Below, one piece after another: positions 17,429-27,134 of a DNA stretch of 64,000 nt. Source of the DNA: Streptomyces sp. PH10-H1. GTDB taxonomy: Bacteria; Actinomycetota; Actinomycetes; Streptomycetales; Streptomycetaceae. The stretch spans positions 1 through 64,000 of the forward strand of contig NZ_JASISZ010000044.1 in NCBI RefSeq assembly GCF_030063355.1, in the 5' to 3' direction. Made by a program: the position numbers and the translations under genes. Under the pieces are notes generated by a model. The model did not search any database. It saw nothing but the letters and a program-made list of their open reading frames with translations, and had not been told where the DNA came from. Numbering within the stretch: position 1 is the stretch's first letter; each line of letters opens with the position of its first letter.

Positions 17429-17816
17429 GGCGTCCGGACTGTAAGACGGAGCGTCCAGCCCGCCCTCGTGAGCGCGTGATTCACGCCACGTTTGATAGGG
17501 GTTGCGCTCAGATGAGCGACTGGGGAGCCACTGCATCTCTCCAATGCATGGCACTGAGTGCCACCAAGTCGTCTCCACTTGATCAACGATTCCTCACTCC
17601 TCGTGACCGATCGGCCGCGAGTGGAGCACACTGCGCGATCATTAATTCGACAAGTGAACGAAATCAATCGCAGCCCGTTGAGCCGGAATACTTTCGATCT
17701 AGTGGCAGACGAGTGGTTACGGCCGTGTGACGTGGTGATGGACATAGTTCAGAGCCTTGGAGATGGGTACGCTCCCGGCCAGTCAGGGCATCCCGTCACC
17801 GAGGAGTCGAGGCCCC
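17429..17816. other. 388-bp non-coding region before ppdK
   Basis: No gene is supported here. It contains two short perfect palindromes (17474-17486, GCGTGA/TCACGC around one base, and 17505-17518, CGCTCA/TGAGCG around GA) just after dusB, and an unusually AT-rich patch at about 17635-17705. A weak promoter candidate is TTGAGC at 17678 with TAGTGG 16 bases on. The length suggests a long 5' leader or complex control of ppdK, but no known riboswitch was recognised. Confidence 0.5.
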
Positions 17817-20531
<2,715 letters not shown>

Positions 20532-20539
20532 CCGTCTGG

Positions 20540-20564
20540 GGTGACCAGCGTGCGGCCGGTCACC
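20540..20564 (+). terminator. Hairpin after ppdK
   Basis: GGTGACC (20540-20546) and GGTCACC (20558-20564) form a seven-base stem with an 11-base loop nine bases after the ppdK stop. No T-run follows, as is usual in high-GC actinomycetes. Confidence 0.6.
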
Positions 20565-20612
20565 CCGCACCCCGCACCCCGCACCCCGTTACCCCGTCAC
20601 CCCGTCACCCCG
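20561..20612 (+). repeat. CACCCCG heptamer array
   Basis: Four tandem copies of CACCCCG are followed by three octamers of the form TxACCCCG/TCACCCCG. The array begins inside the right arm of the terminator hairpin, so it may have grown from it by slippage. It lies between ppdK and the HAD gene. Confidence 0.85.
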
Positions 20613-20701
20613 TAGAACCATTTCCCACCCTCACCGGGGGCGGCGTCTCGTGCGGAGGCGCCGCCTCCACCCTTTTCCGCCGCATCTGCCATGATCCGAA
20701 C

Positions 20702-21514
20702 ATGACTGCTAACCGGCCCCATTCGCTTCCCCGGATCGTGGCCACCGACCTCGACGGCACCCTGCTGCGCAGCGACGGAACGGTCTCGGCACGGACCCGG
20801 CGGGCGCTGCGTTCGGCGGAGGCGGCGGGCGCCGAGGTCGTCTTCGTGACCGCTCGGCCGCCGCGCTACGTGGACAGCATGGCCGAGGCGGCAGGCCACG
20901 AAGGGATCGCGATCTGCTGCAACGGCGCGATCGTCTACGACGTTCCCGGTCGGCTGTTCCTCGACTCACGGCTGCTGCCGACGGCCGTGGCGCGCAAGGC
21001 GGCGGAGGTGCTCGTCGCGGTGCTGCCCGGCTCGACGATCGCCCTGGAGACCGGGCGCCGCCTCGTCAGCGAACGGGACTTCGGGAAGAAGGACTTCCAG
21101 GAGGTGATCGTGGACACCGCCGCCGAACTGTGGGAGACCGACGAATCCATCGTGAAACTCCTCGTGCACTCCACCGGCCACCACGCGGACCTGATGATGA
21201 CGGCGGCGCACGATGCCGCGCTCACCGGTGTCGAGGTCACCCATTCCGGCGGCTCCGGCATGCTCGAGATCAGCTCGCCCGGCGTCACCAAGGCCGGCAC
21301 GCTGGCCCTCTGGTGCGCGGCGCGCGGGATCGGCGCCTCCGAGGTGGTCGCCTTCGGCGACATGCCGAACGATCTGTCGACCTTGACCTGGGCGGGGACC
21401 GGCTACGCGATGAGCAACGCCCACCCGGACGTGCTGGCCGCGGCGCCGCTGCGGGCCGCCGCCAATGACGACGACGGGGTGGCCCGCGTCCTGGAGGAGA
21501 TCTACGGCCTCTGA
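20702..21514 (+). CDS. HAD-superfamily (Cof-type) phosphatase
   Basis: A 270-residue cytosolic phosphohydrolase of HAD class IIB. Motif I DLDGTLL (nucleophile Asp16, Asp18), motif II T in FVTARPPR, the lysine in GVTKAGTLALW and motif IV FGDMPNDLS are all present, and a cap domain lies between motifs II and III (about residues 85-195). Likely substrates are sugar phosphates or flavin/pyridoxal phosphates, but this cannot be told. ATG 20702 has CATGAT six bases upstream as a possible leaderless -10. A longer in-frame start at 20528 runs through the heptamer array and is rejected. Confidence 0.93.
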   Translation: MTANRPHSLPRIVATDLDGTLLRSDGTVSARTRRALRSAEAAGAEVVFVTARPPRYVDSMAEAAGHEGIAICCNGAIVYDVPGRLFLDSRLLPTAVARKAAEVLVAVLPGSTIALETGRRLVSERDFGKKDFQEVIVDTAAELWETDESIVKLLVHSTGHHADLMMTAAHDAALTGVEVTHSGGSGMLEISSPGVTKAGTLALWCAARGIGASEVVAFGDMPNDLSTLTWAGTGYAMSNAHPDVLAAAPLRAAANDDDGVARVLEEIYGL

Positions 21515-21565
21515 CCCGCCCGCGCCTCTGACCCGCCCGCGCCGTGCGGGGCGGATCCGGACGGC

Positions 21566-22510
21566 TCACCGCAGGGCCCGCTCCTGCCAGTGGGCGAACT
21601 GCTCCAGCGGATCCCCGTTCAGCCGCCACGGCCAGGGGGTGACCGTCGTCCCGATCATCCTGAACGCCTCGGCGGCATCCAGGATGCGGTTGGCCTGAAC
21701 CAGCGTGTAAGCGAGGAGGTTGAGGTCGGCCAGCGCTGCCGCGTGGTGCAGGAAGCCCGGCTTCGTCCAGTTGTTGAACGCCTGGTCCAGGGCGGTCGAG
21801 GCGGGCGGATTCGCCCACTGCCTGCTGGCCAGGATCGCGTTGACGCCACCGCCTCTGACGGTCTTGCGGTGGCGCTCCACCCCCGCGGTGAGTTCCATGC
21901 TCACGGCCGGGGCGTCGGAAGGCATCCGGGACCGGACGACATCGATGAAGTCGAGTACCTGCGCGTGGGACCCGCACTCGTCGGGCGAGAGATAGCCGAG
22001 CATCTGCAGATAGGCCTCGCGGTGCCAGGTGTCGCGGGCCAGCACCTCGTGCCAGACGGGGAACACCTCGCGTGAGGGGCGGTGCATCAGCCGCAGCACC
22101 CCGAGGAGCACCACCCAAGGGGTCGGGTCGTCGGGTTGCAGGTCAGCGGCGCGGTGGCAGGTGTCGATCGTGGACTGGGCGTCCGCCAGGGCTCCCTCCC
22201 GGCTGCCGAGTACGAGGTCCACCCGCGCCTGGAGGATCAACGCGTCGGCGTTGTCGGGCTGGCGCCGGAGCCAGGCCTGCGCCAGATGGGAGTCGGCGGC
22301 ACGGTCGGCCAGCACCGCGCTCCGGTGCGCCCGGCGATCCCAGTCCGTTTCCGCGTCCCGGATGACCTGCGCCACCTGCTCGATCTGGATGTCGACCAGA
22401 CCGGGTGTCGGCGGTGCCTGCAGTTGCTTGCAGACCCTCCCAAGTCTGCTGTCGTCAAGTTCGGGGGCCAGACGAGGTCTGGCGCTCCGGCGGATTCCAA
22501 AGATCGGCAT
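21566..22510 (-). CDS. TPR-like hypothetical protein
   Basis: A 314-residue soluble protein without signal or membrane segments. Helical repeats of tetratricopeptide style are suggested by HLAQAWLRRQPDNADALILQARVDLVLG and ADLQPDDPTPWVVLLGVLRLM, with a conserved-looking C-terminal half (ASTALDQAFNNWTKPGFLHHAAALADLNLLAY). Homologues appear to be actinomycete-restricted and of unknown role; this is from memory of similar proteins, not a search. A TACGCT -10 box lies six bases before the ATG (plus-strand 22517-22522), which suggests a leaderless transcript and supports this start. Confidence 0.8.
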   Translation of the reverse strand: MPIFGIRRSARPRLAPELDDSRLGRVCKQLQAPPTPGLVDIQIEQVAQVIRDAETDWDRRAHRSAVLADRAADSHLAQAWLRRQPDNADALILQARVDLVLGSREGALADAQSTIDTCHRAADLQPDDPTPWVVLLGVLRLMHRPSREVFPVWHEVLARDTWHREAYLQMLGYLSPDECGSHAQVLDFIDVVRSRMPSDAPAVSMELTAGVERHRKTVRGGGVNAILASRQWANPPASTALDQAFNNWTKPGFLHHAAALADLNLLAYTLVQANRILDAAEAFRMIGTTVTPWPWRLNGDPLEQFAHWQERALR

Positions 22511-22743
22511 GGCCGGAGCGTAGGCGGAATCTGCGAATTGGCCATAGCAAGGCAGGAATTGTTACCTCAGGAGCACGAACCGATACATTACCGGCTCGTA
22601 CGGTGAGACCTCGCGGTCACGGTTGACAGTGCTGTTGGGGCCTTCATGCGCGCCGCAGAGTGCCGTCAAAAGGGACGGGGACGGTGTCAGCACCGCATCA
22701 ACGGACCGTCCGGCCGGCCCCCGCCGGTTCTAGCGTCGGTGGC

Positions 22744-22911
22744 ATGGGACTCCGCGACGTATCCGCCGCCGCCTCCGGCGGTCAGCAGCACGACCCCGGC
22801 GAACCCCTGCCGCCGCCCGCCGCCTTGGCGGTGCGTGGCCAGGACCGGGCCTGGTACGGCGATCTGCGCGCGGCGTTCCTCTCCTCGGCGTCGGCGTCGG
22901 GCCTGGACTGA
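22744..22911 (+). CDS. Small hypothetical protein (55 residues)
   Basis: A short frame starting ATG 22744 with TAGCGT seven bases upstream, which matches the leaderless promoter arrangement of several neighbours. The product is acidic/proline-rich at first (QQHDPGEPLPPP) and then reads GQDRAWYGDLRAAFLSSASASGLD. I recognise no family. It could be a real small protein or the relic of a longer gene. It converges on the short-chain dehydrogenase. Confidence 0.35.
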   Translation: MGLRDVSAAASGGQQHDPGEPLPPPAALAVRGQDRAWYGDLRAAFLSSASASGLD

Positions 22912-22935
22912 CGCCGCTCCGCCGGAGTCAGTGGA

Positions 22936-23850
22936 TCAGAACTTGTACGCCACGCCGGTCAACTGCTCGGAGGCGGTCCACAGCAGCTCGCCCGCGCGGT
23001 CGTCCTTCGTCCACGACGCGCGCCAGGAGCGGCTCGGCGCGCCGCGCCAGCCCTGCCAGCGCGGGCCGGTGAACGAGTCGGGGGCCACATCCGGCGCGGT
23101 GGCCGCATAGAGGGTGGGCAGTGCGCCCGCCGCGGCGGACTGGCCGATGATCCGGTTGCCGATGCCGATGAGCCGCTCGGCGGCCTTGCGGCCCTCCAGC
23201 TTCGCCCCCGCCGTCTGCAGATTCGTTTCGGCGTAGCCGGGGTGCGCGGCGGCGGCCACGACATCCGCGCCCACCGCCTCCAACTGCCGCGCCAACTCGT
23301 GGATGAACAGCAGATTGGCGCTCTTGGAACGGCCGTACGCGATCCAGCGCCGGTAACTCCGCTCGCTGTTGAGGTCCCCGAGATCCACGTTCGCGATCGC
23401 GTGCATCCCGCTGGAGACGCTGACCACCCTGGCTCCCGGAGTGGCGAGCAGCTTCGGCAGCAGCAAGCCCGTCAGGGCGAAGTGCCCGAGGTGGTTGACG
23501 CCGAACTGCGTCTCGAACCCGTCGGCGGTCTGCGCGTACGGCAGGGCCATCACGCCCGCGTTGTTCACCAGCAGATCCAGCCGGTCGCCCTCGTACTCCT
23601 CCGCGAACGACCGCACCGACGACAGATCCCCCAGATCCAGCCGCTGGAACACGACCCGCGCGGCCGGCACCTCGGCCGCCAGCCGCTCGGCCGCCGCCGT
23701 CCCCCGCACCTCACTGCGGCACGCCATCACCACCCGCGCCCCGTGCCGCGCCAGTTCCCGGGCGGCGCAGTACCCGATCCCGCTGTTCGCCCCGGTCACC
23801 ACAGCGATGCGGCCGGTCTGGTCGGGGATGTCGTTCGCAGTCCAGCCCAT
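22936..23850 (-). CDS. Short-chain dehydrogenase/reductase
   Basis: A 304-residue NADP(H)-dependent oxidoreductase of the retinol-dehydrogenase-like SDR group. The cofactor motif TGANSGIG is at 19-26, NNAG at 96-99, the active-site Ser in VVSVSSGMH (about 147) and the YxxxK pair Tyr172/Lys176 in AYGRSK. Arg45 after the second strand (MACRS) suggests NADPH. The C-terminal extension (PRWQGWRGAPSRSWRASW) is typical of this group. The substrate is unknown. The gene stands alone between divergent and convergent neighbours. Confidence 0.93.
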   Translation of the reverse strand: MGWTANDIPDQTGRIAVVTGANSGIGYCAARELARHGARVVMACRSEVRGTAAAERLAAEVPAARVVFQRLDLGDLSSVRSFAEEYEGDRLDLLVNNAGVMALPYAQTADGFETQFGVNHLGHFALTGLLLPKLLATPGARVVSVSSGMHAIANVDLGDLNSERSYRRWIAYGRSKSANLLFIHELARQLEAVGADVVAAAAHPGYAETNLQTAGAKLEGRKAAERLIGIGNRIIGQSAAAGALPTLYAATAPDVAPDSFTGPRWQGWRGAPSRSWRASWTKDDRAGELLWTASEQLTGVAYKF

Positions 23851-23994
23851 GGTGACCGGTTCTCCTTGTGTCGCTGGCCGAAATAGGATCCCCCGGTCGT
23901 CAGCTTAGAGATCGAGCCGCGGATGCACGAGGCGCGTGCACCGGAGCGATGGATTCACCGTGTGTTCTGCGCGGGTGCGGGTCCGAGCGTGACG

Positions 23995-24444
23995 TCAGCG
24001 ATGGGCGAGGACGCTGGTCGCTTGGCGGATGACCGCGTCGAGATTGCGGCGGTCGGCCGCCAGGGCCGCCGCGTTCTCCTGGATGTACCGCTGCTGGATC
24101 CGGGATTCGGCCTCATGCCAGACTTCGGCGATCTTGTACGTGTCGCGGCAGGAGAGGTCGGCCATGGCGGTGGCGATCTCCAGCGGTGATACCCCCTTGG
24201 GGCTCGGCCGGAAACGCGGATCGTCGTTGGGGTCCATCGGGGCGGCGTAGCTGAAGCCCTTCTGCCGCATGCATCCGGACCATTGGGCGAAGACGGCCTT
24301 CACCCCCGGGTCGTTCATCGATTCCGGGTACGACTTGTTGGTGAGCTGCTGCACAAGGGGAGAGACCCCCCGGGTCGAGCTGCCGAGGATCTGGCGCGCC
24401 TCGCCGAAGCACCCGCCAGGCGGCACCTTCTTGCCCGCGATCAT
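23995..24444 (-). pseudogene. C-terminal remnant of a secreted/lipoprotein gene
   Basis: 149 codons from ATG 24444 read AGKKVPPGGCFGEARQIL, then VQQLTNKSYPESMNDPGVKAVFAQWSGCM, and end in a helical segment (AAALAADRRNLDAVIRQATSVLAHR). This is the C-terminal two thirds of a Streptomyces lipoprotein-like family with conserved Cys pairs (GGCFGE, SGCMRQ, LSCRDTY). The usual signal peptide and first 100 or so residues are missing, and the sequence upstream in the same frame is not related. It is probably a truncated gene. Assignment is from recognition of the pattern only. Confidence 0.55.
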
Positions 24445-24558
24445 CCCGCGCCCGGCATCTGGCCCTGCCGGGGTCACACCGTCGCGGGGCCGGGGAGTGC
24501 AAGCCAAGCAGCAGATTAGGCTGCCGCAGGGGCGCCGAGGCGTCTCAGGCGTCCCAGA

Positions 24559-24574
24559 GACGTCCCGGGACGTC
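24559..24574. repeat. Perfect 16-bp palindrome
   Basis: GACGTCCCGGGACGTC is fully self-complementary, with no loop. It sits in the 274-base gap between the lipoprotein remnant and the DUF397 gene, about 145 bases past the DUF397 stop. It could be a protein-binding site; nothing else supports a role. Confidence 0.6.
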
Positions 24575-24718
24575 GCACTCCCATCCACCTCGCCCGGACC
24601 GCGCAGCGGGTCGGTATCGCTGGGTGGCGCGCAGCGCCGGGCTCCGCGCCCCGCCCCCCGGGCCAGGAGCGAAGCGACGCAGAAACGCACTCCGCACAGC
24701 TTGAACCTCACCCCTGAA

Positions 24719-24916
24719 CTAGCCGAGGTGGTCGAACCGACCGGTCTGTACGCCGAGGAGGAACGCTTTGAGCTTCGCGGGGGTGGTGGTAACGATGGCC
24801 TGGGGGTCGTCGCTCTCGCGGAGGCGGATCGTTCCGGCGACGGTGGCCAGTTCGACGCAGTCGGCTCCGTCGCCCTGCCCGGAGTAGGAAGATTTCTGCC
24901 AGTTGATCTCGGACAT
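24719..24916 (-). CDS. DUF397 domain protein
   Basis: A 65-residue protein with the DUF397 signature (NWQKSSYSGQGDGADCVELA, then IRLRESDDPQAIVTTTPAKLKAFL). Such proteins are coded almost always next to an XRE/DUF5753 regulator in streptomycetes, as at the bldB, whiJ and abaA loci, and the small partner appears to antagonise or modulate that regulator. Here it follows the XRE gene by 13 bases on the same strand, so the two are cotranscribed. ATG 24916 gives the standard length. Confidence 0.9.
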   Translation of the reverse strand: MSEINWQKSSYSGQGDGADCVELATVAGTIRLRESDDPQAIVTTTPAKLKAFLLGVQTGRFDHLG

Positions 24917-24929
24917 TGATTGCCTGACC

Positions 24930-25781
24930 TTACGTGTGGTGGATGATGTTGCGGATGAAGTCCCGTGAGTCCTTGGGCGACAGCGCAACCTTCGCGGTCC
25001 TTTCCAGGATCCCCCGGTGGTTGACCAGTTGTGTCTCCGCGTCGAGGAATGCGGAACCATAGGCGGCGTCGAGCTGGACGGTGTCCAGTTGGGGGACGGG
25101 CCCCGTGGCGTAGATGAGTGAGACTCCGGCTACGGGAAAGCCGTTTGTGTCCAGCGGGATGGCGCGCACGGTGATGTTCGTGCGCTCGGACGCCTCCAGC
25201 ACATGGTCGAGCTGGGTGAGGAGCACACTCCGGTTGCCGAACCTCGTACGCAGCGCGGCCTCGTGGATGACGAACGTGCAGGGTGGTGGGTCGGCCCGGT
25301 CCAGGATGTCCCGGCGCCGAAGCCGGTGGGAGAGCCTGCGGCGGAGTTCTGTCGACGACCAGGCGGGTACGGCCTCGCTCAGGATCGCCCGCGCGTAGTC
25401 CTCGGTCTGGAGGAGGCCGGGGATGTGGAGGATCTGAACGGTGCTGAGACTCCTGGCGTGGTGTTCGAGTTCGGCCAGGTCGAGCCCGCCGGCCGCCAGG
25501 GATCCCCGGTACTCCTCCCACCAACCGCCCTTGCGTTCACGGGCCATCGCGGCCAGGGCGTCAACATAGGGCTCGTCCGGGTAGGTGTAGTTGGCGGCGA
25601 GCGTGCGCACGCGCTCCTCACTGACCCCGAACTTGGCGAGCTCTATGTTCGTGATCAGCGATCGGCCGACGCCCAGAAGGTCGGCAGCCTCCTGGATGCC
25701 GAGGCCGGAATGCTCGCGCATCCTTCGCAACTCCGTGCCCAGCCGGGTCTGGCGGGCCGTCGGAGTGCTCCTCGGGGGCAT
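24930..25781 (-). CDS. XRE-family regulator with DUF5753 domain
   Basis: A 283-residue WhiJ-like regulator. The helix-turn-helix is at about residues 11-65 (TELRRMREHSGLGIQEAADLLGVGRSLITNIELAKFGVS), and the DUF5753 domain fills the rest (ILHIPGLLQTEDYARAIL, FVIHEAALRTRFG, QLDHVLEAS, FDxx-type C-terminal region). It belongs to the regulator + DUF397 + ATPase families expanded in Streptomyces and tied to development and antibiotic control. The divergent ATPase gene at 25942 and the inverted repeat between them suggest shared, autoregulated control. Confidence 0.92.
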   Translation of the reverse strand: MPPRSTPTARQTRLGTELRRMREHSGLGIQEAADLLGVGRSLITNIELAKFGVSEERVRTLAANYTYPDEPYVDALAAMARERKGGWWEEYRGSLAAGGLDLAELEHHARSLSTVQILHIPGLLQTEDYARAILSEAVPAWSSTELRRRLSHRLRRRDILDRADPPPCTFVIHEAALRTRFGNRSVLLTQLDHVLEASERTNITVRAIPLDTNGFPVAGVSLIYATGPVPQLDTVQLDAAYGSAFLDAETQLVNHRGILERTAKVALSPKDSRDFIRNIIHHT

Positions 25782-25863
25782 GGCTACCTTCCTGTGGGTC
25801 TGCCGTCACAGTGTGTCGCGCGACCTGGAGCAGGTCCAGCTCGTAGACCAAGTCATGTGATCC

Positions 25864-25893
25864 GGTAGCGGATGTTATACATACATCGCTACC
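25864..25893. promoter_or_regulatory. Inverted repeat in the XRE/ATPase divergent region
   Basis: GGTAGCGGATGT and ACATCGCTACC are inverted copies apart from one extra G in the left arm, with about seven AT-rich bases between. It lies 82 bases from the regulator start and 48 from the ATPase start, ahead of a TACGCT -10-like element (about 25910). A likely operator for the XRE protein. Confidence 0.6.
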
Positions 25894-25941
25894 TTGTGTA
25901 TTGCGCCCGCTACGCTGCGTGCTGCACAAGGGAGTTGGCCC

Positions 25942-26373
25942 ATGGAGCCCGAAACCCGCACCCCCGCCCGGCGGCCGGTGGCGGTGGACGTGCCGCATTC
26001 GTTCACGTTGCGCAGCGCCTGTGTGGTGACCGCGCCGAAAGTGTGCCGGGACTTCGTGTCCGGCGTGGTCAGGGCGATCGGGTGCGAGGAGCTCGTCGAG
26101 GCGGCGGCGGTCTGTACGTCGGAGCTGGTGACGAACAGCTATCTCCATGCCGAGGGGGCGAACTTACTGCTGCGGGTCCGGGTGTCCCCGGGGCGTGTGC
26201 GGGTGACCGTCCTCGACGGGAGTGCGGTGCGGCTTGCTGGGCGCCGGGCACCGGAGGAAGAAGCGCTGAGCGGGCGCGGGCTGTTTCTGGTCGCGGCGCT
26301 GGCCGACCGGTGCGGGACGGCGGACTGCGGGGGCGTGTGGTTCGAACTGGACGCGGCGCGGAAGGCAGTGTGA
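25942..26373 (+). CDS. RsbW-like ATP-binding (anti-sigma type) protein
   Basis: A 143-residue protein of the HATPase_c_2 group. Residues about 20-140 form one GHKL domain with the N-box AAVCTSELVTNSYLHA, a G1-like VTVLDGS and the G2-like LSGRGLFLVAALAD. There is no kinase partner domain, as in RsbW/SpoIIAB anti-sigma kinases and the AbaA-type proteins coded beside XRE/DUF397 pairs. ATG 25942 is preferred over 25894 because AAGGGAG lies just upstream. It is divergent from the XRE-DUF397 pair and shares their operator region. Confidence 0.88.
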   Translation: MEPETRTPARRPVAVDVPHSFTLRSACVVTAPKVCRDFVSGVVRAIGCEELVEAAAVCTSELVTNSYLHAEGANLLLRVRVSPGRVRVTVLDGSAVRLAGRRAPEEEALSGRGLFLVAALADRCGTADCGGVWFELDAARKAV

Positions 26374-26389
26374 GCCCCAGCGCTTGACG

Positions 26390-27028
26390 TCACTGGGCAT
26401 GCGCGACCCGGCCGCCCACATCGACCGTGCCGTCCGGACCCGGGCGCGTCACGATCTGGGAGTCCGTGCCCTGGTGGATGTCGAGGGGGCGGGCGAGTTC
26501 GGTGGTGAGGATGATGGCGGCGGCGCCCGTCGCCTCGTCCTCGATGATGCCGTCGCCCCGGCGCGGGAAGGCGCGGGCGCGGATCCGGCCTGCGGCCTCG
26601 TCCGCCCAAGCCCAGGCGTAGAGCCAGCCCTCGCCGGGCGGCGGGGCGGGCAGGGCGTCGACCTCGGCGGCGGTCGCGTACTGCTCGGTGCGGCGGCCAG
26701 GTGCCCACGCGGCGCGGCCACGGATCCAGGTGAAGTCGCCCTCGGTCCAGGCGGGTACGTCGCCGGCCGGGGGGCGCAGCAGCGTCGACTTCAGGAGCCA
26801 GGCCGTGCCGACGAGGGGGTGGCCGGCGAACGGGAGCTCCACGCTGGGCGTGAAGATGCGCACCTTGCCGTGCTCATCGTCGATGAACACCGTCTCGCTG
26901 TAGCCGAGTTCGGCGGCGACGGCCTGGCGCGCGGGCGCGTCGGAATCGTCGTTGAACACGACTCCGAGGAGGTTGCCGCCCCGGCCGTCGGGACCGATGA
27001 AGACACGCAGCGTTTGGTGATCAGCCAT
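26390..27028 (-). CDS. PhzF-like isomerase family protein, short form
   Basis: A 212-residue protein of the PhzF/diaminopimelate-epimerase fold. The catalytic Glu of PhzF lies at residue 45 in LGYSETVFI, and the second conserved patch FAGHPLVGTAWLL is present, as is the C-terminal DEATGAAAIILT. Phenazine biosynthesis is not implied; most family members have unknown substrates. At 212 residues it lacks about 65 residues in the middle compared with PhzF, a short form I believe is common in actinobacteria. ATG 27028 is chosen; the longer in-frame start at 27145 runs through tandem repeats. Confidence 0.8.
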   Translation of the reverse strand: MADHQTLRVFIGPDGRGGNLLGVVFNDDSDAPARQAVAAELGYSETVFIDDEHGKVRIFTPSVELPFAGHPLVGTAWLLKSTLLRPPAGDVPAWTEGDFTWIRGRAAWAPGRRTEQYATAAEVDALPAPPPGEGWLYAWAWADEAAGRIRARAFPRRGDGIIEDEATGAAAIILTTELARPLDIHQGTDSQIVTRPGPDGTVDVGGRVAHAQ

Positions 27029-27059
27029 GACGGGATTCAAGCACCTGGGGGATCGGCGC

Positions 27060-27119
27060 GGGGGTACGGGTGTCGGGGGTACGGGTGTCGGGGGTACGGG
27101 TGTCGGGGGTACGGGGGTC
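27060..27119. repeat. 15-bp tandem repeat array
   Basis: Three exact copies of GGGGGTACGGGTGTC and a diverged fourth (ending GGGGGTCG) lie between the PhzF-like start and the end of the decarboxylase gene. Translated they give a PVPPT repeat, but there is no reason to think they are coding. Confidence 0.9.
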
Positions 27120-27134
27120 GTCCCCCGGGAGGTA

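Noticed and set aside
20561..20612. CRISPR-like array
   Set aside because: Units of seven or eight bases without spacers; a simple tandem repeat.
26390..27028. Phenazine biosynthesis gene
   Set aside because: The PhzF fold is widespread and no other phz genes are near; only family membership is supported.
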